A stretch of 64,000 bases of DNA. It comes from an uncultured bacterium. GTDB taxonomy: Bacteria > Cyanobacteriota > Vampirovibrionia > Gastranaerophilales > Gastranaerophilaceae. The position numbers and the translations under genes were made by a program. Below the pieces are notes generated by a model. That model made no database searches, had not been told where the DNA came from, and was given only the letters and a program-made list of their open reading frames with translations. The DNA lies in contig CAJMPQ010000004.1 in NCBI GenBank assembly GCA_905215335.1, positions 62,001 to 126,000 of the forward strand. Direction: 5' to 3'. Shown here piece after piece: positions 18,857-26,194 of this stretch (within the stretch, counting starts at the first letter, position 1; every line of letters starts with the position of its first letter).

Positions 18857-18961
18857 CTATTTCACTAACAATGGTAACAACATCAAACCTACTGTCCAAG
18901 CAATAAATGTAACTGCAATAATACCAATTATTACTCTTTGATGTTTTCTGAAAAATTCCAT
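18857..18961 (-). CDS. 34-residue single-span membrane peptide
   Basis: Short frame starting MEFFRKHQRVIIG, with one hydrophobic span (VIIGIIAVTFIAWTVGLMLL) after a basic N-terminus. GGGGAG lies 6 bases before the ATG, an excellent ribosome site, and the stop is 8 bases before the M23 gene start. The N-terminus resembles the membrane anchor of SurA/PpiD-type proteins, but no chaperone domain follows. Probably a real small protein heading the envelope operon. Confidence 0.6.
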   Translation of the reverse strand: MEFFRKHQRVIIGIIAVTFIAWTVGLMLLPLLVK

Positions 18962-19106
18962 AATTTTCTCCCCTTATATAACAAACATTCTACTATTAAA
19001 AAAATCTTTGTGCAAGGAATTGATACATATTTTAACTTAACGACATTAAAACAATAATCTGTGTTTTGTAATAAAAAATAATATTTTAATTTTACAATAC
19101 ACAAAT

Positions 19107-19130
19107 GAACTTTTTTATTTTAAAATCGTT
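19107..19130 (+). promoter_or_regulatory. ECF-type promoter of the sigma operon
   Basis: TGAAC (19106-19110) and CGTT (19127-19130) are separated by exactly 16 bases: the AAC-N16-CGT arrangement typical of group IV (ECF) sigma promoters. It lies about 22 bases before the first ATG of the anti-sigma/sigma operon, which suggests autoregulation. Confidence 0.6.
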
Positions 19131-19152
19131 ATAAGAGTATAGAGGTTAAAAA

Positions 19153-19497
19153 ATGAAAAATAAATGCACAAAATACGAAGCTCTATTCACTTTTAGAAGC
19201 GATGAAGAATTACAACAACACATTCTTGAGTGTGAAGACTGCAGACAAGAACATGAAAGAATGCAAAAAGTTTCTGATCTATTAAAAGAAGTAAGACCTT
19301 ACTATCGAGAAAAACGTAAAAATATAGCTAAGGTAAAAATTGCTTGTGCACTTTTCATGTTAATGATAAGCGGAACAACTCTTGGTGTCATAAACCTTAA
19401 TACAGACGTGTCTGATACTCTTAAATACGGTACGACATTAAGCTCAGAGGACTTAGGCCTACCTGTAGATTCTTACGGCCTTATTTCGGTAGAATAG
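19153..19497 (+). CDS. Zinc-finger-type anti-sigma factor, membrane anchored
   Basis: 114 residues. The cytosolic N-terminus has CTKYEALF and QHILECEDCRQE, the HxxxCxxC core of ZAS-type anti-sigma domains with an upstream Cys. One membrane span follows around residues 58-77, then a short periplasmic tail of about 35 residues. It immediately precedes the sigma gene (its TAG is followed at once by the sigma ATG), so it is expected to bind and hold that sigma factor. The gene order, anti-sigma first, is less common. Confidence 0.85.
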   Translation: MKNKCTKYEALFTFRSDEELQQHILECEDCRQEHERMQKVSDLLKEVRPYYREKRKNIAKVKIACALFMLMISGTTLGVINLNTDVSDTLKYGTTLSSEDLGLPVDSYGLISVE

Positions 19498-19995
19498 ATG
19501 GATTTCAAAAAAGTAATACAAGAAAACAAACAAAATATAAAAAATATAATTAAACTTATTACCAAAGAAGATAATGATGATTTGGAACAAGAAGTTTATC
19601 TTAAAATTTGGAAAAATTCAGACAAATACAAAGAACAAGGTTCTATAAGAAGCTGGATTGCTTCAATTACCAAAAACACATCTCTTGATTACTTGAAATC
19701 CTCATACCACAAAGTTTCTTCTACATCGACTTCAGACGATTTAGTTTTAACAAATATAAAAGATCGAAAATCATCTCCAGAAAATAATATTCTCGCAAAA
19801 GAAAGACAAAAAAGAATAATAAGTGCAATTGAGCAATTAAAACCAAAATTTAAAGAAGTTATAATTCTTAGTGAAATAAATGGATATTCATATGAAGAAT
19901 GTGCACAAAAACTAAAATGTCCATTGGGGACAGTAAAATCAAGAATTTATAACGCAAAAAAAGAATTAGCAGAAAAATTACAAGATTTACTCTAA
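19498..19995 (+). CDS. ECF RNA polymerase sigma factor
   Basis: 165 residues with sigma region 2 (DLEQEVYLKIW...SIRSWIASITKNTSLDYL, about residues 24-62) and region 4 (LKPKFKEVIILSEINGYSYEECA...GTVKSRIYNAKKEL, about 110-155). No region 3, as expected for ECF sigmas. It starts directly on the anti-sigma stop codon, with no room for its own leader, so translation is coupled. It likely recognises the AAC-N16-CGT promoter upstream of the operon. Confidence 0.93.
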   Translation: MDFKKVIQENKQNIKNIIKLITKEDNDDLEQEVYLKIWKNSDKYKEQGSIRSWIASITKNTSLDYLKSSYHKVSSTSTSDDLVLTNIKDRKSSPENNILAKERQKRIISAIEQLKPKFKEVIILSEINGYSYEECAQKLKCPLGTVKSRIYNAKKELAEKLQDLL

Positions 19996-20008
19996 AGAAA
20001 GGATAATA

Positions 20009-20548
20009 ATGCAAAAAATATTTTCAATTATTCTAATGGCAACAATACTATTTCTTGGTAGCTATCATAATATTGCATTAGCGGATTCTTCTCCAAACTA
20101 TCGTCCATCAAAAGAACAAATGAAACAAAATTTCGAAAAAAGATTAAATCTTACCGAAAAGCAAAAAGAACAAGCTAAAGCTATCCACGAAAAAGGAAAA
20201 GAAAAAATAAAACCAATTTTTGAAGAAATACAGCTCAAAAAACAAGAAATTGAAGCTGTAAAAAGATCAAGAATAGCTCCTAAAATGCAACAAGAAAAAA
20301 TCGCTAAACTTGAAAACGAAATAACAGAACTAAGAAAACAAGCTAGAGAAATTCGCAAACAAAATACTAAAGAATTTGAAAAAATACTAAACAAAAAACA
20401 AAAAGCTGAATTAGAAAAAATGAAAGCTGAAGGTAGAGCAAGATTTGAAAGAAAACATCCTGCAAGACCACCATTTCAAGGTTTAGGAACTCCTAACTTT
20501 TTAATGCTAAAACCTCTTCTTCCTCCACCTCCGCCTCCAGAATTTTAA
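20009..20548 (+). CDS. LTXXQ (Spy/CpxP-type) periplasmic protein
   Basis: 179 residues: a signal peptide (MQKIFSIILMATILFLGSYHNIALA), then the LTEKQ motif near residue 49 and a long basic/acidic helical hairpin (about 30-145), ending in a proline-rich tail. This matches Spy/CpxP and CnrX/ZraP-type periplasmic sensors and chaperones. With the anti-sigma and sigma genes upstream it makes a Cnr-like three-part envelope or metal stress module. The ligand is unknown; no metal-binding His/Met cluster stands out. Confidence 0.82.
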   Translation: MQKIFSIILMATILFLGSYHNIALADSSPNYRPSKEQMKQNFEKRLNLTEKQKEQAKAIHEKGKEKIKPIFEEIQLKKQEIEAVKRSRIAPKMQQEKIAKLENEITELRKQAREIRKQNTKEFEKILNKKQKAELEKMKAEGRARFERKHPARPPFQGLGTPNFLMLKPLLPPPPPPEF

Positions 20549-20562
20549 TAATAGTAAACAAC

Positions 20563-20592
20563 AAAAAAGAAGGTTATATAACCTTCTTTTTT
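20563..20592. terminator. Bidirectional rho-independent terminator
   Basis: Perfect 30-base palindrome with arms containing GAAGGTTAT and flanking A6/T6 runs. It lies between the LTXXQ gene and the convergent gene ending at 20605. Confidence 0.9.
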
Positions 20593-20604
20593 GTTCTATT
20601 TTAA

Positions 20605-20934
20605 CTAATTATCTTCTAATTTTGACTTTCTTTCTTCTTCTGTTTTTACAAAATTACAAAGTTCTTCCAAGCGTTTATCTTCCATCGCGTCCATTAAAGA
20701 CTGAATATTATCAAACTTACCAAGAGCAAAACCCGTTTCTGCTAATAACACACAATCATTACATAAACGGTAGTCACCATATTGAATAGAACCTGCTAAA
20801 CATTTACTTTTACCACAACAGTCACAATCAAAATATTCATCCACTAGATCTGGATTTTCTTCTAAATCATCCGTAACCATTTGCGCTACAACTTGTTGCA
20901 TCTCTGCGATAATTTCTTCATTTGTTTTTTTCAT
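20605..20934 (-). CDS. Small cysteine-cluster (zinc-ribbon-like) protein
   Basis: 109 residues with FDCDCCGKSKC followed by about 15 residues and LCNDC, a likely zinc-binding cluster of five to six Cys. It is flanked by acidic helices. No signal peptide. Located downstream of pdxJ on the same strand, 30 bases after it. Function not recognised; could be a regulator or an adaptor. Confidence 0.65.
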   Translation of the reverse strand: MKKTNEEIIAEMQQVVAQMVTDDLEENPDLVDEYFDCDCCGKSKCLAGSIQYGDYRLCNDCVLLAETGFALGKFDNIQSLMDAMEDKRLEELCNFVKTEEERKSKLEDN

Positions 20935-20964
20935 AATTTATTCCTCGCAAATACTCAACAATAA

Positions 20965-21675
20965 TTACTTAACTAAATCCAACATATCTTTAACTGCCTT
21001 ATCTAAACCAACAAATAAAGCTCTAGATATAATACTGTGACCAATATTTAATTCATGAAGACCTTCAATTTGGCGCATTCTGTGAACATTTTGATAATTT
21101 AATCCATGACCCGCATTAACCTGCAAACCATAAGAATGAGCCAATTCTGTAGCATCTTTTAATTTTTCAAACTCTTCAGCTTCATCTGGAGTGCCAAAAG
21201 CCAAAGAATATTGACCAGTGTGTAATTCTATAAATTGAGCACCTGATTTTGCCGCAGCAATAACTTGTTCTCTTGTTGGATCAATAAACAAGCTTACAAT
21301 AATTCCAGCTTCTTTTAATGGAGCTATAAAATCACCAATTTTATTTAATCTTCCAACAACATCTAACCCACCTTCTGTTGTTACTTCCTGTCTTTTTTCT
21401 GGAACTAAACATACAGAATGAGGTCTTACTTTTAATGCAATCTGTTGCATTTCAGATGTTACTGCCATTTCTAAATTTAAATTAGTTTTAATAACTTTTT
21501 TTATAGCTATTAAATCTTTATCTTTTATGTGACGTCTATCCTCTCTTAAGTGTGTAGTAATTGAATGAGCTCCATTTGCTTCACAGATTTCTGCTGCAAC
21601 TACAGGATCCGGATGTTCCCCACCTCTTGCATTTCTTAATGTTGCTACATGATCAATATTTACACCTAAAAGCAT
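20965..21675 (-). CDS. pdxJ: Pyridoxine 5'-phosphate synthase PdxJ
   Basis: Condenses 1-deoxyxylulose 5-phosphate with 3-amino-2-oxopropyl phosphate to pyridoxine phosphate in the DXP-dependent vitamin B6 route. 236 residues, a normal length. The signature LGVNIDHVATLRNARG opens the protein, followed by EICEANGAHSITTHLREDRRHI and the C-terminal NAGHGLNYQNV and LNIGHSIISRAL. It lies 13 bases downstream of the murT-like gene. Confidence 0.96.
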   Translation of the reverse strand: MLLGVNIDHVATLRNARGGEHPDPVVAAEICEANGAHSITTHLREDRRHIKDKDLIAIKKVIKTNLNLEMAVTSEMQQIALKVRPHSVCLVPEKRQEVTTEGGLDVVGRLNKIGDFIAPLKEAGIIVSLFIDPTREQVIAAAKSGAQFIELHTGQYSLAFGTPDEAEEFEKLKDATELAHSYGLQVNAGHGLNYQNVHRMRQIEGLHELNIGHSIISRALFVGLDKAVKDMLDLVK

Positions 21676-21688
21676 ATTTATATCCTTT

Positions 21689-23032
21689 CTAAAATTTCAT
21701 TTTACTAATTTTTAATAACGCCGTATATGACGGAAGAATAGTTATCCCCTCTTCCATATTATCAGATTTTGTTGCAATTTCAATAGCAGATTTTATATCT
21801 TCTTCCACAATTATTTTATCCTGCGGAATACCAGCATATTTCAATCTCAAAGCCATATCTTTTGCTCTAATACCTGAAGTTATAACTAATTTTTTTGCAT
21901 CTTTTAATTGTTCAAAATCACTATCCCATAACCAGGAAATATCTCTTCCATCCGCATAATTATCGTTAATTGCAATAACAATATTAGAATTCAAGTCTAC
22001 GGTTTTTAAAACTTCACTAGCACCAGTTGGGTTTTTTATCAATTGAATTAGTGCATTATGGCCATTAATAACTCTTCTTTCTGCCCTTCCAAAAATTGAT
22101 TTATAAGATAAAACGGCATCTTTTATTACTTCATAATCAATTTCATTAACTAAAGCCGCAGTTATTGCACCTAAAGCATTATAAGCATTGTACAAACCAA
22201 CTAAATTAACTCTAAACTCATACGTTTTAGCATTTAAATTATCAACGACTTTAAGCTCAGAATAATCAGAGTATATTTTTACAAACCCGCTAAAATCTAA
22301 TTTTGGTCTTTTATAACCACATTTATCGCAATAATAATGTCCTTCTTGTGCAAAAAATTGTTTAGAATACTTCAATGGTTCTCCGCACACACAATTAAAT
22401 ACTTCTGTAGGCGCATTAGATACTGAATTATGGATATCTGAACAAAATTCTACATCTTCAAAGCCATAATAAATAGCATCTCTATCTTTCCCAAAATTTG
22501 TAACCAAAGGATCATCTGCATTCAATAACAAAACCAAGGACTTGTTTTTATCAATAGCATTTTGAATAAAACTTGCTGTAGTAGAAAGTTCTCCATACCT
22601 ATCTAACTGATCTCTAAACAAGTTAGTAACAAGGAGGAAATCTGCATCAAAATAATCATATAACTTTGTTAAATATGCTTCATCCGACTCTATTACCGCG
22701 TAATCAAACTTCTTAAAAGGTAAAACATTTAGAGCAAAAACGTTAGCTACCCCAGTCAACATATTTGCACCTTTAACATTATGAATTACTTTATTATTAT
22801 CGTGCTCTAAAATATGAGCTAACAACCCTGATGTTGTTGTTTTTCCATTTGTTCCTGAAACTGTTATTGCAGCAGATTGAATATATTTTCGACAATAAGA
22901 TAAAAAATCAGGACACATTTTTAAAGTCATCATACCAACAAAAGATGTTCCTGAAGATTTATTTAACAGTTTTATGGATAAATAAATAAATCTTGCAATT
23001 ACTAATGTTATATAAAATCTCACTCTGCTCAT
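21689..23032 (-). CDS. murT: MurT-type Mur ligase (lipid II isoglutaminyl synthase subunit)
   Basis: 447 residues: Mur-ligase P-loop SGTNGKTTTSG near residue 60, a central zinc ribbon (CVCGEPL ... YCDKCGYKRP) that distinguishes MurT from other Mur ligases, and a DUF1727-type C-terminus. MurT works with the glutaminase GatD to amidate the D-Glu of the peptidoglycan stem. No gatD is adjacent or elsewhere in this window, which is unusual. AAAGGA precedes the ATG. pdxJ follows in the same transcript. Confidence 0.88.
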   Translation of the reverse strand: MSRVRFYITLVIARFIYLSIKLLNKSSGTSFVGMMTLKMCPDFLSYCRKYIQSAAITVSGTNGKTTTSGLLAHILEHDNNKVIHNVKGANMLTGVANVFALNVLPFKKFDYAVIESDEAYLTKLYDYFDADFLLVTNLFRDQLDRYGELSTTASFIQNAIDKNKSLVLLLNADDPLVTNFGKDRDAIYYGFEDVEFCSDIHNSVSNAPTEVFNCVCGEPLKYSKQFFAQEGHYYCDKCGYKRPKLDFSGFVKIYSDYSELKVVDNLNAKTYEFRVNLVGLYNAYNALGAITAALVNEIDYEVIKDAVLSYKSIFGRAERRVINGHNALIQLIKNPTGASEVLKTVDLNSNIVIAINDNYADGRDISWLWDSDFEQLKDAKKLVITSGIRAKDMALRLKYAGIPQDKIIVEEDIKSAIEIATKSDNMEEGITILPSYTALLKISKMKF

Positions 23033-23121
23033 AAAATAGTCCTTTAGACGTATTCAAAAAAAATCTGTCATATTATATTATATATTTTAATATAATACAA
23101 AGTAAGAAAAGTTGAAAGATT

Positions 23122-23475
23122 ATGACTATATTTTTTACAATAATTTTTATCGCAGAATTAATAATTGCATCTTGGCTTATTTCTTTAATGAACAAATGCA
23201 AAAAATGGGCAATTAAACAAAATGAGTTTATACTCGAATATAAAAAACTACTACAAGAAAGAATTACAGAAGTTCGTACCAATATAAAAACTATTCATAC
23301 GAATTTAGATAATTTTTCTGGAGCAATCGAAAAGAAAAAAGAAGATTTTTTACAAATATTTTCTAAAGATGCAATAACTACAATAGGATATCTAGTATTA
23401 AACACAAATTTAAAAAGTATCATAACCTTTGTAGATTTAATCTTAACCCTAAAAAAATTATTAAAGAAAAAATAA
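23122..23475 (+). CDS. Small membrane-anchored coiled-coil protein
   Basis: 117 residues: an N-terminal membrane span (IFFTIIFIAELIIASWLISLM), then a basic/amphipathic helical stretch with Lys-rich patches and a second mildly hydrophobic region near residues 85-110. Divergently oriented from murT. Similar in layout to DUF948-like proteins but not clearly one. GTTGAAAGA is a weak ribosome site. Function unknown. Confidence 0.55.
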   Translation: MTIFFTIIFIAELIIASWLISLMNKCKKWAIKQNEFILEYKKLLQERITEVRTNIKTIHTNLDNFSGAIEKKKEDFLQIFSKDAITTIGYLVLNTNLKSIITFVDLILTLKKLLKKK

Positions 23476-23500
23476 TAAAGATTTTCAAAATTTAATAATA

Positions 23501-23527
23501 AAAAAGAGGCTTTAAAAGCCTCTTTTT
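23501..23527. terminator. Bidirectional rho-independent terminator
   Basis: Arms AAAAAGAGGCTT and AAGCCTCTTTTT, between two convergent genes (ends 23475 and 23543). Confidence 0.88.
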
Positions 23528-23542
23528 TATTTCAATTTATAC

Positions 23543-24718
23543 TTAGTGTTGATGTAAATGATAAATCAAACCTTTGTATGCAATTGTTGTACCACCATCA
23601 GTAGCTTCAGCATGATCCCAGATCAAAACTTCTTTTGGATAATAACATGATGTATTATAAACTTTACCTGTAAAATAAAAACTTCCACTATCCGCATCTA
23701 TAGCTTTTTGCAAAGTTTCAGAAGTCAAAGTAGCTGCAGAAAGAGAACCATTTCCACATTTTACCCTTATAGTCAAGCCTTCTGGAATCTTTAAATTACT
23801 AGGATCTATTTTAGTATTGTAACCAGCTCTGGCATATACTTGTTTACCTCCAGAGACACTTGAACCTGGAACAGAACCTCCTGTAGGATAGTAATCTACG
23901 TGAATATCAGCCTCTTTATAACAAACCTCAATAGACCCTGCATAGTTAACATTTGAACAACAAGCATCATCAGCATTTTTTACCAATCCTTGTTGAACTT
24001 TATATTCACAACACGCATCAGAAGGATCTTGCAATGAAGAACACATATTTTCCTTATCTGGAACAATTACATCTTCATCTTGAGATAAAACAGTATCATC
24101 TGTACCTTTACTTACAAAGTCAGCTGAAACATCAACCAAATCTAAACTTTTAGCCGTAATCAAATCTCTACCAATAATATTTGGACCTTTAACACCATTT
24201 AAATCCAAAATTACAGTAACAGGATTATTACCAGGCAATTGAGGGGTTATACAAATACTTGTACCATTCTTTAATTGTGCGCACGCACCCTTTAAATCTA
24301 AATCTTTAATAGGAACAACTTTTTTATCACTGTTTGAATAAGCAGAATACTCACTAGCAAAACAATCTGACGCACCATTACCATCTGGAGCTCCACAATA
24401 TTTTGCTACTCTTAAATATTTTTTTAAAAATTTACCTGGTTTATCATCAACTGAATACGCCTCAGTTGGAGAATACATAGACGTACTAGTAAAAGACTTA
24501 ACATTCTCATGAATTTTAAGTTGCTTTATTGCAGAATCTATTGCCTGCATTTGTCTTGCTTTTTTATACTCAAAAACTTTTGTTTGATATTGCGTATATA
24601 CAGCTGGTAAAACTAAAGCTGAAATAATCCCAACAATAACTACAGCCAATAAAACTTCTACTAATGTAAAACCTCGTTTATTAATATTTTTTAAAATCCG
24701 AACCAACTTATTAATCAC
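23543..24718 (-). CDS. Large type IV prepilin-like protein
   Basis: 391 residues from a GTG start with GGGAGGAG upstream. A short basic leader ends in NKRG before FTLVEVLL (processing after Gly16, Glu5 of the mature form present), followed by the usual hydrophobic helix. The remainder is a large exported domain of about 330 residues with many Cys, including two DACC repeats (SDACCEY and DDACCSN), so it is probably disulfide-linked. It is longer than ordinary pilins and may be a tip, minor or pseudopilin for a type II secretion or type IV pilus machine; none of that machinery is in the window. Confidence 0.85.
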   Translation of the reverse strand: MINKLVRILKNINKRGFTLVEVLLAVVIVGIISALVLPAVYTQYQTKVFEYKKARQMQAIDSAIKQLKIHENVKSFTSTSMYSPTEAYSVDDKPGKFLKKYLRVAKYCGAPDGNGASDCFASEYSAYSNSDKKVVPIKDLDLKGACAQLKNGTSICITPQLPGNNPVTVILDLNGVKGPNIIGRDLITAKSLDLVDVSADFVSKGTDDTVLSQDEDVIVPDKENMCSSLQDPSDACCEYKVQQGLVKNADDACCSNVNYAGSIEVCYKEADIHVDYYPTGGSVPGSSVSGGKQVYARAGYNTKIDPSNLKIPEGLTIRVKCGNGSLSAATLTSETLQKAIDADSGSFYFTGKVYNTSCYYPKEVLIWDHAEATDGGTTIAYKGLIYHLHQH

Positions 24719-24866
24719 TCTAATGTACTCCTCCCTGCATATTTTGACAAATAATAATTATTAATATTATAACAATATTTGAATAAACATGCAATCAATA
24801 AAAATAATCATAAATAGTCATCAACCCTGAATTAAGCCTATTACTACTAACTTCTCCATTTTAATC

Positions 24867-24895
24867 TTGAAATTAGTAAAAAAATATGTTACAAT
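24867..24895 (+). promoter_or_regulatory. Sigma-70-type promoter for the YtxH gene
   Basis: TTGAAA (24867-24872), 17-base spacer, TACAAT (24890-24895), about 33 bases before the ATG. Confidence 0.65.
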
Positions 24896-24928
24896 TATGA
24901 AGAAATTTGAAATACGAGGTTTACAACT

Positions 24929-25255
24929 ATGAGTACAAACAAAAATTTTATGTTCTCCATGGGCTTAATAGCCGGTGTTGTTGGAGGAATTATTGCCGGA
25001 GTTTTATATGCTCCAAAACCAGGTGAAGAATCAAGAAGAGAAGTTAAAGAAGCTGCGTGTGATTTATATGAAAAACATGCACCTCAAATTGTTGAAGCTA
25101 AAAAACAAGCTATGGAATCAATTGATTTAATGAAATACAAATTAGAAAGACAATTCAGAAAATTAAACAATTCAGTAAAATCAAGAAAAATGCAAAAAGC
25201 TAAAGAATTAGAAGATTCTGAAAACAACAATAATGATAACGAATTTGATTATTAA
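24929..25255 (+). CDS. YtxH-domain protein
   Basis: 108 residues. The N-terminal glycine-rich span (SMGLIAGVVGGIIAGVLYAPKPGEESRREV) is the YtxH signature, ending in the typical LYAPKPGEE. A charged amphipathic helix and an Asn/Asp tail follow. YtxH proteins are often stress-linked in Firmicutes and occur in cyanobacteria; the function is unsettled. First of three small genes with a paralogue 460 bases downstream. Confidence 0.85.
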   Translation: MSTNKNFMFSMGLIAGVVGGIIAGVLYAPKPGEESRREVKEAACDLYEKHAPQIVEAKKQAMESIDLMKYKLERQFRKLNNSVKSRKMQKAKELEDSENNNNDNEFDY

Positions 25256-25285
25256 GTAACAATCTAATCAGTAAAGGAAAACATC

Positions 25286-25651
25286 ATGAGTATTGAAGTA
25301 TCACAAATTGTTTTAAATAATGGTTTAACTTTTTTAGCAATCGCAACAGGTGTTGTCGTTCTTGTTGTTGCTGGTTTCTTAGTAAAATTACTATTAGAAC
25401 TATCAACTTTAACAAAAAACCTAAATGAAACATCTATAATGCTAAATACTGAATTAAAACCAACATTAAAAGAATTAAATGAAACAATTCATTCTGTTAA
25501 TTCTTTAGTGCAAAGCACAGATGAAAGTGTTGGCAATGTTAAAGTTGGTATTGAAAATGCCATTACAAAAACAAAAGCTTTTTCTGAAAGCCTTTTTGGA
25601 GGTTTCATAAAAGGTTTTATGACAGTATATTCAATTTTCAAAAGAAAATAG
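25286..25651 (+). CDS. DUF948-like membrane protein
   Basis: 121 residues: N-terminal span (FLAIATGVVVLVVAGFLVKLL), then a long helix with LNETSIMLNTELKPTLKELNETI heptads, and a short hydrophobic end. This is the usual DUF948 layout, often found next to YtxH genes as here. Function unknown; a coiled-coil partner of YtxH is plausible. Confidence 0.75.
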   Translation: MSIEVSQIVLNNGLTFLAIATGVVVLVVAGFLVKLLLELSTLTKNLNETSIMLNTELKPTLKELNETIHSVNSLVQSTDESVGNVKVGIENAITKTKAFSESLFGGFIKGFMTVYSIFKRK

Positions 25652-25718
25652 CCTACTAGGGAATTAAATATACTTCAGATCAATTTATACTATATACGAG
25701 AAAAAAAGGAGATTTAAT

Positions 25719-26033
25719 ATGTCAGTATCTAGATTTATAGCAGGTTTTGTTGTTGGTGGAGCAATTGGTGCTCTTGCAGGTATTCTACTAGCTCCAAAAT
25801 CAGGTGAAGAAACCAGAAAACTTTTATCTGAATCAGCTCAAGATATGGCTAGACGTGCCGATGAAACAGCTAAACAAATTCAATCAAAAGCTGATGACGC
25901 AGTTTCTGATTTACAAAGAAAAGGCGAAGAAATTAAAGATAAACTTCAAGACTTAATCAGCAAACAAAAAGAAGCTAAAAACGAACACAAACCTGAAGAA
26001 AATCAAGAAGTTAAAGAAGGCGAAAACGCTTAA
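25719..26033 (+). CDS. YtxH-domain protein, second copy
   Basis: 104 residues: glycine-rich span FIAGFVVGGAIGALAGILLA then PKSGEETRKLL, the YtxH signature, and a long Lys/Asp/Gln-rich amphipathic helix of 11-residue-like repeats reminiscent of LEA or apolipoprotein helices. AAAGGAG precedes the ATG. It is closer to the family consensus than the first copy. Confidence 0.87.
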   Translation: MSVSRFIAGFVVGGAIGALAGILLAPKSGEETRKLLSESAQDMARRADETAKQIQSKADDAVSDLQRKGEEIKDKLQDLISKQKEAKNEHKPEENQEVKEGENA

Positions 26034-26055
26034 TTTACACTTTTTCAATATTATT

Positions 26056-26096
26056 AAAAAAAGCAGATTGAAAAATTTTTTCAATCTGCTTTTTTG
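26056..26096 (+). terminator. Rho-independent terminator
   Basis: AAGCAGATTGAAAAA / TTTTTCAATCTGCTT stem followed by a T-run; ends the YtxH/DUF948 region before pgpH. Confidence 0.9.
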
Positions 26097-26194
26097 CTAA
26101 TCCTTATATAGTATATATTCTCCCTTGGACTTGAAAAAATTTTAGTAAGTTATAAAATTGATATATAAAATAGAATTAAAATAGGAAAATATAT

